Below, piece after piece: positions 9,432-17,500 of a stretch of 64,000 bases of DNA (the first letter of the stretch is position 1; the number at the start of each line of letters is the position of its first letter). The notes under the pieces were generated by a model that did not search any database, was not told the origin of the DNA, and saw only the letters and a list, made by a program, of their open reading frames with translations. The DNA is from CAWKOH01 sp963851245 (lineage in GTDB: Bacteria > Actinomycetota > Acidimicrobiia > Acidimicrobiales > Palsa-688). Where the stretch lies: assembly GCA_963851245.1 (NCBI GenBank), contig CAWKOH010000012.1, positions 558,001 through 622,000 of the forward strand, in the 5' to 3' direction. The position numbers were made by a program, and so were the translations under genes.

Positions 9432-10238
9432 ATGAGCAACGGTCTGTTTGATGCCTACTCGTTGACAGGGCGGGTGGCCATCATCACGGGAGCGGGCAGG
9501 GGCATCGGAGCCGCCACTGCGCGCCGGCTCGCTGAGGCTGGCGCTGATTGTGTCGTCGTGGCACGGACTCGGTCCCAGCTCGACCAGGTCGCTTCTGCCA
9601 TCGAATCGCTGGGACGTCGAGTGTCCGTATGTGCCGAAGACGTCAATGACCTGGATGTACTTGCGCGGGTCGTGGATAGGACGATCCGCGACTTCGGCCG
9701 CGTTGACATCGTTGTCAACAACGCGGGTGGATCAGCGTCGCCTGCCTTTCTGGATACGCGTGCGGAGGACCTTGAGGCATCGTTTCATTTCAACGTCACG
9801 GTCACGTTCGAGCTAAGTCGACTTTCGGTCCCTCACATGCTGAGAGGTGGCTACGGTTCGATCATCAACATCGGCTCGAATGCCGGTACGAAGCTGCTGC
9901 GGGGGAGCCTCGTACATGGGACGACCAAGGCTGCCATCAATCACATGACACGGCTCATGGCGGCTGATCTTGCCCCTCGAATAAGGGTGAACGCCGTCGC
10001 ACCTGGTGCCGTGGAGACGGAGAGCCTCAAGCGGTGGCTCGACACAGTGTCGCCCGAGGCCCGTCACATGATGGTGGAACGGACGCCTATGAGGCGGAAT
10101 GGCACTCCGGACGACATTGCCTTCGCGGTCCACTACCTCGCTGCCCCCGCCTCGGCGTGGGTCACCGGGAAGGTATTAGAGGTCGACGGGGCCGCCATGG
10201 GCGAGATCGTGCCAAAGGCCCCCGACCTGGAGCCGTAG
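9432..10238 (+). CDS. SDR-family protein with altered catalytic tyrosine
   Basis: Short-chain dehydrogenase/reductase fold, 268 residues. The cofactor site TGAGRGIG is at about residue 20 and NNAGG follows near 95. The catalytic serine lies in INIGSNAG. The usual YxxxK is HGTTK (SLVHGTTKAAINH), so the catalytic tyrosine is a histidine while the lysine is kept. The PG motif NAVAPGAVETES follows. Family members oxidise or reduce alcohols and ketones with NAD(P). This one may be inactive, may use a different acid/base, or may bind rather than turn over its substrate. It is divergent from the remnant at 9012 and convergent with the export operon. Confidence 0.9.
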   Translation: MSNGLFDAYSLTGRVAIITGAGRGIGAATARRLAEAGADCVVVARTRSQLDQVASAIESLGRRVSVCAEDVNDLDVLARVVDRTIRDFGRVDIVVNNAGGSASPAFLDTRAEDLEASFHFNVTVTFELSRLSVPHMLRGGYGSIINIGSNAGTKLLRGSLVHGTTKAAINHMTRLMAADLAPRIRVNAVAPGAVETESLKRWLDTVSPEARHMMVERTPMRRNGTPDDIAFAVHYLAAPASAWVTGKVLEVDGAAMGEIVPKAPDLEP

Positions 10239-10276
10239 GCGAGCGAAGAGCGGAGCACTGGCGGGCGCTCGCAGCA
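10238..10276. terminator. possible terminator hairpin between convergent genes
   Basis: A GCGAGCG/CGCTCGC inverted repeat (7-bp arms, about 20-base loop) lies just after the SDR stop and before the convergent export operon. There is no T-run, as is usual in high-G+C actinobacteria. The call is tentative. Confidence 0.3.
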
Positions 10277-10395
10277 CAAGCACTTTCGCCTCGGACCTGG
10301 TGTCGAGTTGAGCGCTGGTCCTCCCAGACGAAAACAGTGTCAAATCGCTAGTCCGGGGGATGTCATTCGACCTCGGGAGACGGTCCGGTTCGGTC

Positions 10396-12276
10396 CTAGC
10401 CAAGACCCGAACGGGCAAAACCGGCACCGCCTGTGGGGAAGCCGGTTGGGAACGCTCCGCCCCCGCCGAAGCCGCGCAAGCTGTTGGTGGAGTTGCTGCT
10501 AGAGGATGGTACGGGCTGCGATTTGTCGGCGAGCACCACCGGGGTTCCTGCTGAGAGCCCGGACGTGATCTGGGTGTAGACGTCGCCGACGACTCCCACC
10601 TTGACGTTGGTATTCACCTCGTGGCCGGACTGGAGAGTGATGACGTAGGGGTGGCCGGCTGTAGTGGTGTGGACGGCTGAGGTGGGGACCACGAGGGCAT
10701 GGTTGGCCTGGGCGATGTCCACTGCCACTTGGGCCGTCGAGCCGGCGACCGTGGTGTTCGGGCTAAATGAGCCCGCAGCAAGGTTGACGACGAGAGGGTA
10801 GGTATAGCCGGAAGAGCTGGGATTGACAGGTCCGACCTGGGTCACGGTTCCGTCAAAGACCCCGGATTGGCCGTCGACGGTCACTTGAACGCTGTCGCCG
10901 GTAGCGACTTCGGTGACCTGGCTGCTGGTCACAGAGGAGGTCGTCTCGTAGCTACCGGGGTCGGTGATGGTGATGACGTCGCTGGAAGAGCCGGCGCTGA
11001 CGGATTGGCCCACCGAGAGATCTATGGCGGCGACGGTCCCGGAAATCGGGGCCGTGAGTGTTCCGCTATTGAATGATTGCTGGGCAGAGATCAGGTTGGC
11101 CTGATCAGAGTCGATTGATGCTTGATCGCTCGCCAGCTGAGCCGCGCTGTTGGTCGCGGCAGTGGTGGGAGTGCTGGTAGACCCTGACGATGAGCTGAAG
11201 CCCTTACTAGTCCCGGAAGGGCTGGCATTGCTGCCACTCGAGGCGCTCGCCTTGCTGGCGGATGCTGACTCAGTGGAGAGGATCTGAGCGAGGGCAGTCT
11301 CTGCGCTCTGGACGCCTTGCTGGTCGCGGGATACCTGCTGCTGACTGGCCATGGCGGTCTGTAACGCCGCAGCGCAGGACGAGCTGTCGCCGGAGGGCTG
11401 CCCGCTCGACCCTGACGTGCTGGTGTCCGTCGTGGTGGTCGGGGTCGTGGTGGTCGGGGTCGTGGTGGTCGGGGTCGTGGTAGTCGGGGTCGTGGTAGTC
11501 GGAGTGGTGGTAGTCGGAGTCGTGGTAGTCGGAGTCGTGGTCGTGGGGGCGGACGACCCGGAGGTCCCGGATTGGCCAGATGCAGCGCATGTGCGCTCGG
11601 CGTTGGCGAGAGCGGCGGCCGCTGACTGCAGGTCGAGGTCGGCGGTGTGCTGGGCCTTCAGTACGGCTTGCTGGGCTTGTTGGAGGTTGCCGGCACCGGT
11701 TGAACCGCCCCCGGTGGTGCCGGAGGGGTGACCCGACCCGGTTGGAGATCCAGAGCGGCTGGATATCAAGGCGGCGGTGAGAACCACGGCCGATCCGCCG
11801 GTGGACGCGGCGGTCGTCTGAGCCTGACCCGACGAGGACTGTCCCGATGACGCGCTGGAAGAGGAAGAGCTCGATGACTCTCCGGACTCGTCCTGGCTGA
11901 GCCTGGCCTGGGCGCTACCCAGGTTGGCCTGAGCCAACGACAACTGTTCTTGCAGGGAACTGGTGTCGAGGGTGGCCAGGGTCTGGCCGGCAGTGACGTG
12001 CTGACCAACCGCGACGTCCACGGCGGCGACGCTGCCGCCAACCTGGAACGACGCCTGGGCCTGGTTGACCGGCTCGACAGTGCCCGACACGGTGAGGGTC
12101 CGGACAGCGCTGCCAGTAGTGGCGACACTGGTGCGGTAACCGGATCCGTTCGAGGGCTGGGCTGCGGCCACACCTACCCCGACCCCGAGGGCTATGACCG
12201 CCACCGCTATCCCGCCCGTGATCCGCTTCTGGTTCCGCCGTCGACGGCGGGCCGCCGCAGTGGCCTCACTAGCCAT
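10396..12276 (-). CDS. HlyD/MacA-type efflux adaptor with PTTTT repeats
   Basis: Membrane-fusion/periplasmic adaptor protein, 626 residues. After a basic N-terminus (ARRRRRNQKR) there is one transmembrane anchor. The lipoyl-like half motif has SVAAVDVAVGQHVTAGQTLA, and the second lipoyl half is GTVAAIDLSVGQSVSAGSS; a beta-barrel follows. The hairpin between the lipoyl halves is very long and low in complexity: serine runs, a PTTTT tandem repeat (8 units) and Gln/Ala helices. It ends in a Gly/Phe-rich tail. The start at 12276 overlaps the lipoprotein gene's stop by 8 bases; an in-frame extension to 12408 is Pro/Ala-rich and less likely. It is the last gene of the leftward export operon and the second adaptor in it. 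Confidence 0.88.
   Translation of the reverse strand: MASEATAAARRRRRNQKRITGGIAVAVIALGVGVGVAAAQPSNGSGYRTSVATTGSAVRTLTVSGTVEPVNQAQASFQVGGSVAAVDVAVGQHVTAGQTLATLDTSSLQEQLSLAQANLGSAQARLSQDESGESSSSSSSSASSGQSSSGQAQTTAASTGGSAVVLTAALISSRSGSPTGSGHPSGTTGGGSTGAGNLQQAQQAVLKAQHTADLDLQSAAAALANAERTCAASGQSGTSGSSAPTTTTPTTTTPTTTTPTTTTPTTTTPTTTTPTTTTPTTTTDTSTSGSSGQPSGDSSSCAAALQTAMASQQQVSRDQQGVQSAETALAQILSTESASASKASASSGSNASPSGTSKGFSSSSGSTSTPTTAATNSAAQLASDQASIDSDQANLISAQQSFNSGTLTAPISGTVAAIDLSVGQSVSAGSSSDVITITDPGSYETTSSVTSSQVTEVATGDSVQVTVDGQSGVFDGTVTQVGPVNPSSSGYTYPLVVNLAAGSFSPNTTVAGSTAQVAVDIAQANHALVVPTSAVHTTTAGHPYVITLQSGHEVNTNVKVGVVGDVYTQITSGLSAGTPVVLADKSQPVPSSSSNSTNSLRGFGGGGAFPTGFPTGGAGFARSGLG
11431..11550. repeat. 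15-bp tandem repeat encoding PTTTT
   Basis: Eight consecutive 15-bp units with few substitutions, such as CGTGGTGGTCGGGGT and CGTGGTAGTCGGAGT on the plus strand. They encode Pro-Thr-Thr-Thr-Thr repeats in the adaptor on the minus strand. The multiple-of-three unit keeps frame when copy number changes, so the linker length can vary by slippage. Confidence 0.95.
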
Positions 12277-13162
12277 TCGCCGCTCCGCCACCGGCGAAGC
12301 CGCCGAAGCCGCTGCTGCAGGTTTGGCCGCCGGTGGAGGTGATACGGACCGTCCGGGCGCTAACGGCGCCGGTCGAGTCGGTGGAACCGACTGCGGATAC
12401 GCAGTCACCCACGGCGAGCGAGCTGGCGGCGGTGGACTGAGTTTCGCTGTAGGTCGTTGAGCTCTGCAGTTCGATCTTCACGTTGGTGCTCGGGATCGAC
12501 GTCGGAGGTGTAGAACCCTGGGTGCTGCGGGATCCGCCGAACCCGGAGGACGAGATGCCGTAGATCACCATGCTGGACGGGGTTATGGAAGTGACTTTGC
12601 CGCTGGCGAAACTGAATCCGCTGGCGCCGCGCGGGGCGGACCCCGAGGGGATGCTGGGCCGGCTACCCCCGTTCGGACGAGTCCCGCCCGGGAATCCGCT
12701 ACCTCCGCCCGGGCGGCCAGCGCCGAAGTTACCGGTGCAGCTACCGGAGGAGGTGGACTTGCTCACGGTGACGTTGTTTGCCACGAGCGTCCCGGTGGAG
12801 GTGGACCCGGTGACCGTGACGCAATCCCCAGCGGCCACATTGGCCGCCGAGAGGGTCACGGTTTTACTGAAGGTTGTGGACGAGGTCCAGCTGACGGTGA
12901 CCTGGCCCGTTTGTTGGTTCTGCACTTCCATGGAAGATCCGGTGATGGCGGCCACCGACCCGGAGGCGCCGGGGAAGGTGCCGCCGCCGTTGCCGTTGCT
13001 GTTGTTGCTGCCCGTTCCGTTTCCAGATGTGGTGTTGCCGGCGGTGGTGGGGCTGGTGGCGGTGTTGGCGTGGCTGCTACTGCCGCCGCAGGCGGCGAGT
13101 GAGGCGGCCAGTATCAGCCCGGCGCCGAGGGTGAGGATTCGTGTGCTTCGGGTGGTGGTCAT
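12269..13162 (-). CDS. DUF5666-like repeat lipoprotein
   Basis: Exported lipoprotein of 297 residues. The signal peptide is followed by lipobox LAAC (Cys about 25), then a Ser/Thr/Gly/Asn linker. Two copies of a DUF5666-like small beta domain follow: GSVAAITGSSMEVQ with TFSKTVTLSAANVAAGDCV, and GKVTSITPSSMVIYG with TYSETQSTAASSLAVGDCV. Each copy has one cysteine in a GDCV motif, and each is followed by a second cysteine. Function is unknown for the family; position in the operon between the permease and second adaptor suggests a surface partner or substrate-sensing part of the exporter. Confidence 0.8.
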   Translation of the reverse strand: MTTTRSTRILTLGAGLILAASLAACGGSSSHANTATSPTTAGNTTSGNGTGSNNSNGNGGGTFPGASGSVAAITGSSMEVQNQQTGQVTVSWTSSTTFSKTVTLSAANVAAGDCVTVTGSTSTGTLVANNVTVSKSTSSGSCTGNFGAGRPGGGSGFPGGTRPNGGSRPSIPSGSAPRGASGFSFASGKVTSITPSSMVIYGISSSGFGGSRSTQGSTPPTSIPSTNVKIELQSSTTYSETQSTAASSLAVGDCVSAVGSTDSTGAVSARTVRITSTGGQTCSSGFGGFAGGGAANG

Positions 13163-13195
13163 GGAAGGGGTGGGTGCTCCTGGTGTGGGGGGTGG

Positions 13196-14434
13196 TTATT
13201 CGGTGCGGAGGGCGTCGATGGGGGCCAGGCGGGCGGCTCTGGTGGCGGGGTAGACGCCGAAGATCAGTCCTATGGCCACGGCCACGGCAATGGCTGCCGC
13301 GGTGGCGGGGGCGGAGAGGGCGATGGGGTAGCCGATGGCTTTGGGTAGGAGCTTGGTGCCGATGACGGCCAGGACGACTCCGAGGGCGCCGCCGGTGAGG
13401 CCGAGCACGGCGGCTTCGAGGAGGAACTGGCGGCGGATGAGGGAGGGTTTGGCGCCGAGGGCTTTGCGCAGGCCTATTTCTCGGATGCGTTCGGTGACCG
13501 AGACCAGCATGATGTTCATGACGCCGATGCCGCCTACAAGCAGGGATATGGCAGCGATGCCGCCCAGGAGGATGGTCAGGGTGCGGTCGACGGAGGTGGA
13601 GGTTGATACCAGTGACGCTTCGGAGGCGATGGTGAAGTCGGCGTCAGAAGGGGTGGTGATGTCGTGTACGGCCAACAGTTCGGCGTCGGCTTCTTGGTAG
13701 GCGGACGAGAGAGTGGAGCCGGAGTTGGCTTCGATGAGGATGGAGCTGAGCGAGGTGCTGCCGAAGATGCGTTGGGTGGCGGTGCTGAGGGGGACGATGA
13801 CCTGGTCGTCTTGGTTGGAGCCGGTGGTGGAGGAGGTGTCGCCCACGGAGTTGAGGACCCCGATCACGGTCAGGGGCACGCCGTTGACGTCGACGACCTG
13901 GCCGACGGGGTCGACGCCGCTGAAGAGTTCGGAGGCGGTGTCGGAGCCCAGTACGGCTACCGCGCTGTGGTCGGTGACGTCTTGGTTGTCGATGAAGCGG
14001 CCCTGGGTCACGGTGCGGTTGCGGACCGATTGCCACGCCGGGGTGGTGCCGTTGACGGTGGTGGTCCAGGTGTTGGAGTTGATGGTGTCGGTCAGTCCCT
14101 CGGTGGAGGACTTGACCGGGGCGACCGCCTTGATATCGGGGGCCACGGTCTTGGAGGCGAGGGCGTTGGCGTCGGCTTGGGTCAGGGTGGAAGCCGAGCC
14201 GAACCCTTGCCGGAACCCGCCAGACGAGGTCGAACTGCCGGGGGAGACGGTCAGCAGGTTGGTGCCCAGCGAGTTGATCTGGGACTTGACCTGGTTTTGG
14301 GCGCCTTGCCCCAAACCGACGGTCAACACGACGGCGGCGATGCCGATCATGATCCCCAGGACAGTCAAGCCCGAGCGCAGGCGGTTGGACCGCACCGCCG
14401 AGAGGCCGGTCCGGAAGGTCTCGAACCAGCTCAT
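13196..14434 (-). CDS. MacB-type ABC transporter permease
   Basis: FtsX/MacB-family permease, 412 residues. The N-terminal transmembrane helix (TVLGIMIGIAAVVLTVGLG) is followed by a ~220-residue extracytoplasmic MacB-PCD domain. Three C-terminal helices follow, starting at LLGGIAAISLLVGGIGVMNI, and RIREIGLRKALGAKPSLI is the characteristic coupling-helix segment. It ends on a Thr-Glu as many family members do (IDALRTE). The start overlaps the ATPase stop by one base (TGATG). Type VII ABC systems of this kind work with an adaptor to move lipids, peptides or drugs out of the membrane rather than across it. Confidence 0.95.
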   Translation of the reverse strand: MSWFETFRTGLSAVRSNRLRSGLTVLGIMIGIAAVVLTVGLGQGAQNQVKSQINSLGTNLLTVSPGSSTSSGGFRQGFGSASTLTQADANALASKTVAPDIKAVAPVKSSTEGLTDTINSNTWTTTVNGTTPAWQSVRNRTVTQGRFIDNQDVTDHSAVAVLGSDTASELFSGVDPVGQVVDVNGVPLTVIGVLNSVGDTSSTTGSNQDDQVIVPLSTATQRIFGSTSLSSILIEANSGSTLSSAYQEADAELLAVHDITTPSDADFTIASEASLVSTSTSVDRTLTILLGGIAAISLLVGGIGVMNIMLVSVTERIREIGLRKALGAKPSLIRRQFLLEAAVLGLTGGALGVVLAVIGTKLLPKAIGYPIALSAPATAAAIAVAVAIGLIFGVYPATRAARLAPIDALRTE

Positions 14435-15120
14435 CAGGCGCTCTCTTGGAAGGCCGTCGCCAAACCGTCACGCATGCCGATGGTCCGTTCCGCGGCCTCG
14501 GCCACATCGGCGTCGTGGGTGATGATCACCAGGGTCCGTCCCGCCGCGTGCAGCTCGTCGAAGAGGGACATGACATCGCCCGATGAGGTCGAGTCCAAAG
14601 CCCCGGTGGGCTCATCAGCGAGGATCAGGGACGGGTCACCGACCAGCGCCCGGGCCACCGCGACGCGCTGCTGCTGGCCTCCGGACAGTTCGCCGGGGCG
14701 GTGTTCGACCCGATCGGCCAGGCCGACGCGGGCCAGGGCGTCGATGGCCCGGCGCCGCCGTTCGCTGCGCCCGACCCCGGCGTAGATGAGCGGCAACTCC
14801 ACGTTGCGCCACGCGGATAGCGACGGCAACAGGTTGAACTGTTGGAAGACGAAACCGATGTGGGCGTTGCGGGCCTCGGCGAGTTCGACCTCGTCCATGT
14901 GAGAGACGTCCTCGCCGCTGAGGCGATACCGTCCGCTGGTCGGTACGTCCAGGCAACCCAGGATGTGCATCAAGGTCGACTTGCCCGAACCCGACGGGCC
15001 CATGATCGACACGTACTCGCCCGGCTCGATGGTGAACGACACCCCTCTAAGGGCGGCCACCGCGATAGCCCCGGTCCGGTACACCTTGGTCACCTCCTCG
15101 AGTTCAATGACCGGGTTCAT
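14434..15120 (-). CDS. MacB/LolD-type ABC transporter ATP-binding protein
   Basis: ABC ATPase, 228 residues, the usual length for the MacB/LolD group. Walker A is GPSGSGKST, the Q-loop is FVFQQFNLLP, the signature is LSGGQQQRVAVARAL, Walker B is LILADEPTGALD, and the switch histidine is in IITHD. The start at 15120 leaves one base between it and the upstream adaptor's stop. An in-frame reading to 15219 overlaps that adaptor and is rejected. It powers the permease encoded immediately downstream. Confidence 0.96.
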   Translation of the reverse strand: MNPVIELEEVTKVYRTGAIAVAALRGVSFTIEPGEYVSIMGPSGSGKSTLMHILGCLDVPTSGRYRLSGEDVSHMDEVELAEARNAHIGFVFQQFNLLPSLSAWRNVELPLIYAGVGRSERRRRAIDALARVGLADRVEHRPGELSGGQQQRVAVARALVGDPSLILADEPTGALDSTSSGDVMSLFDELHAAGRTLVIITHDADVAEAAERTIGMRDGLATAFQESA

Positions 15121-15121
15121 G

Positions 15122-16489
15122 TCAGCCCCCTGACCGCGCGAAGCCGCCGCCACCGCCGCCTGGGAACCCGCCACCACCACCGGGGAACCCGCCCGTGCGG
15201 CCTCCAGTTCCGCTACCACCGAAGAGGCTACGGGCTCCGCTGCCCGTGGTTCCGTTGAACTTCACTACCCGCTCCATGACCACGTCACCGGCATTGAGAC
15301 CGCTGGTGATCTGGGTCTCACCGCTGGCGGCCGCGCCGGTGGTGACAGGCACGGACTTGTGCGAGCCGCCAACCACCTCGGTTACCGTCGCCTGACCGTT
15401 CGAATACGAGATGGCCGAGGTGGGCACCTCCACCACGTTGTTCAGCTGCTCGGTGATGATCGTCAAGGTCGCCGAGGTGCCGGCGTACAGCCCCGACGGC
15501 GTTCCTGTCACGGCGACTGTCACCGGGAACGACGCCACGCTCGAGCTGCCTGAACCGCTCGATTGTGCGACCAAGGCCACTGATGACACCGTCCCGTATA
15601 CGGTCGCAGTCGAGCCGCTGGTCTGGATAGTGGCCTGGTCGCCGACCTTGATCTGTCCTACCTGGGTGTCGTCAACGGTGGCATTCACAACGTAGGAGTT
15701 GGTGGAGACCACCACGATCTGCGCTGATGACGAAGATGAAGAGGACGAGGAGGACGACGACGTCGTACCCAGACCGCTGCTCCCGAGACCCCCAAGACTG
15801 CTGGTGCTGCTGTTGTTGACAGAGTTGGCGCTCGAGCCGCTACCTGAAACCTGCTGGCCGACGCTCAGATTGACCGAGGCCACGGTGCCCGCGATGGTGG
15901 ACTTCAGGTTGGCATCGGCCAGATTCTGTTGCGCCGTCGCAAGCTGCGATTGGGCCGAGGTCACTGCCGCCTGGTCGGAATCGATCTGGCTGGTCGAAGC
16001 CGAATTCGACTCGTCGCTCGAGAGACGAGACTGGTCAGCCGACAGTGTCTCGCTGGCCGCGTTGACCTGGTACTGAAGAGCGCTGCTGTCCACCGTGGCC
16101 AGCACCTGGCCCGATGTCACCTTCTGCCCCACCGTCACGTCGACCGCAGTCACCGGACCCGACACGGCGAACGACAAGTCCGCCTGAGAGGCTGGCTCGA
16201 GCGTCCCCGATGCCGAAACCGTCTGCTTGATCGTCCCGGTCGACACGGTCACCTTCTGGGTGGTTACCGCTATCGGCGCGGCCGAAGCGGAGGACCCGCC
16301 GCTGCGGGTCAGCTGCCAAGTGATGACCACCGCCGCGGCCACCAAAACCACCACCAAACCAATCGCCAACAACCGCCTCCGGGTCCAACCCTGTCGCCAC
16401 CTCGGCCCCTGCCTCGGCTCGACCGCTTCGTCCAGCTGATCGGTCGTTCCGGCGGTCATGGACGAGCGTGCCTCGCTGGGCGCCGTCAC
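15122..16489 (-). CDS. HlyD/MacA-type efflux adaptor
   Basis: First gene of the leftward export operon, 455 residues. A cytoplasmic basic segment precedes one transmembrane helix (LLAIGLVVVLVAAAVVITWQL). Then come a lipoyl-like half (GPVTAVDVTVGQKVTSGQVLA), a short coiled hairpin, the second half (GTVASVNLSVGQQVSGSGS), a Ser-rich stretch with about a dozen consecutive serines, beta-barrel domains and a Gly/Phe-rich C-terminal tail. The tail resembles that of the second adaptor at 10396, so the two look like distant duplicates. It stops one base before the ATPase start. A single adaptor is usual, so two in one operon is notable. Confidence 0.9.
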   Translation of the reverse strand: MTAPSEARSSMTAGTTDQLDEAVEPRQGPRWRQGWTRRRLLAIGLVVVLVAAAVVITWQLTRSGGSSASAAPIAVTTQKVTVSTGTIKQTVSASGTLEPASQADLSFAVSGPVTAVDVTVGQKVTSGQVLATVDSSALQYQVNAASETLSADQSRLSSDESNSASTSQIDSDQAAVTSAQSQLATAQQNLADANLKSTIAGTVASVNLSVGQQVSGSGSSANSVNNSSTSSLGGLGSSGLGTTSSSSSSSSSSSSAQIVVVSTNSYVVNATVDDTQVGQIKVGDQATIQTSGSTATVYGTVSSVALVAQSSGSGSSSVASFPVTVAVTGTPSGLYAGTSATLTIITEQLNNVVEVPTSAISYSNGQATVTEVVGGSHKSVPVTTGAAASGETQITSGLNAGDVVMERVVKFNGTTGSGARSLFGGSGTGGRTGGFPGGGGGFPGGGGGGFARSGG

Positions 16490-16627
16490 TGCAGTTCCCC
16501 GCGGCGCTGAGCGGGTGAGGGAGCCCTGTCACTTGACTGAGGACATACGATGGCATGACGCGACACGGTCGCAGAGACTGACGTCATGCGCACCAGTAAA
16601 AACCCGCCAGTTCAAGGCCCGCTTCAA

Positions 16628-16649
16628 GGTTTCTAAAGGGTTTCTAAAG
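16628..16649. promoter_or_regulatory. 11-bp direct repeat, probable OmpR-type regulator box
   Basis: Two perfect head-to-tail copies of GGTTTCTAAAG. One helical turn of spacing would place two regulator subunits on the same DNA face. Confidence 0.6.
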
Positions 16650-16777
16650 GTGATGGCGAAATGGCAGGTGACAGCCCGCGCCTTCACTGCAGCCATAGCC
16701 AAAGTTAAGGTACATATCAGGATCCGTTGCCCTTCGAGTTGGCCAGAACGCCACGCCCACCCAAAGCAGACCCTTAG

Positions 16778-16792
16778 GATTCTCTAAGAATC
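16778..16792. promoter_or_regulatory. dyad GATTCT-CTA-AGAATC upstream of the response regulator
   Basis: Perfect 6-bp arms around three bases, ending 18 bases before the regulator's start. It could be an autoregulatory operator or a feature of the 5' end of the transcript. Confidence 0.45.
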
Positions 16793-16810
16793 GGATGGGA
16801 TACTGCCGGC

Positions 16811-17500
16811 GTGGGATGCGCCAATATTCTCCTGGTCGAAGACGAGACCAACGTGGCCTTCGTTACCAGCGCCGCCCTCCGCTTGGCGGACTACTCGGTC
16901 ACCGAAGCCGTTTCGGGGGAGGAAGGGCTGACGATAGCCAGCCAGCAGCCCATCGATCTGGCCATCCTCGACGTCATGCTCCCCGATATCGACGGCTTCG
17001 AGATCTGCCAGAAGCTCCGCTCCGACGGATATGACTTCCCGATTGTCTTCCTTACCGCCCGAGACGCCACCGACGACCGGATCCGGGGGCTCACCATCGG
17101 CGGAGATGACTACCTCACCAAACCCTTCAGCGTGGAAGAGCTGGTCGCCCGGGTGCATGCCATCCTCAGGCGGGTCGGCAAACACGCGGCCGGCAAAACC
17201 TACCGCTGCGGGCCCCTCACCCTCAACGACGCGGCCCACCTCGTCATCCGCGATGGCCAGCAGGTCGACTTGTCTCCTACCGAGTACAAGCTGCTCCGTT
17301 TCCTGTTGCGCAACACCGGCCGTGTGCTCACCCGCGACCAGATCCTCGACCACGTGTGGGATTACGATTTTCTCGGCGAAACGAACGTCGTGGACACCTA
17401 CATCCACACCCTCCGGAAGAAGGTGGACCAGGGCGAGCCTCGCCTAATCCAAACCGTGCGCGGCATCGGCTACCGGATGACCGCGCCGCAAGCGCGATGA
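16811..17500 (+). CDS. OmpR-family response regulator
   Basis: DNA-binding response regulator, 229 residues. The receiver domain starts ANILLVEDETN (acidic pair), the phosphoacceptor aspartate is in LAILDVMLPDIDGF, and TA and KP switch residues are in VFLTARD and DYLTKPFS. The C-terminal winged helix has LSPTEYKLLRFLLRNTGRVL and RGIGYRM. The start is GTG at 16811. The stop overlaps the kinase ATG (ATGA). It is divergent from the MacAB-type operon and is the likely controller of it through the repeats at 16628. Confidence 0.95.
   Translation: MGCANILLVEDETNVAFVTSAALRLADYSVTEAVSGEEGLTIASQQPIDLAILDVMLPDIDGFEICQKLRSDGYDFPIVFLTARDATDDRIRGLTIGGDDYLTKPFSVEELVARVHAILRRVGKHAAGKTYRCGPLTLNDAAHLVIRDGQQVDLSPTEYKLLRFLLRNTGRVLTRDQILDHVWDYDFLGETNVVDTYIHTLRKKVDQGEPRLIQTVRGIGYRMTAPQAR

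Larger units (their letters stand above)
16490..16810. promoter_or_regulatory. divergent control region between export operon and two-component system
   Basis: This 321-base non-coding stretch separates the leftward adaptor gene from the rightward response regulator. It holds a perfect 11-bp tandem repeat (16628-16649) and a 15-base dyad (16778-16792), both built around a TTCTAAAG/TTCTCTAAG-like core. Tandem 10-11-bp repeats are the normal binding pattern for OmpR-family regulators, so it is probably the site at which the adjacent regulator controls both units. This is inference from pattern and position. Confidence 0.6.

Noticed and set aside
11431..11550. Regular short repeats as a CRISPR array
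   Set aside because: Units are contiguous 15-mers without spacers and encode PTTTT in frame in the adaptor.
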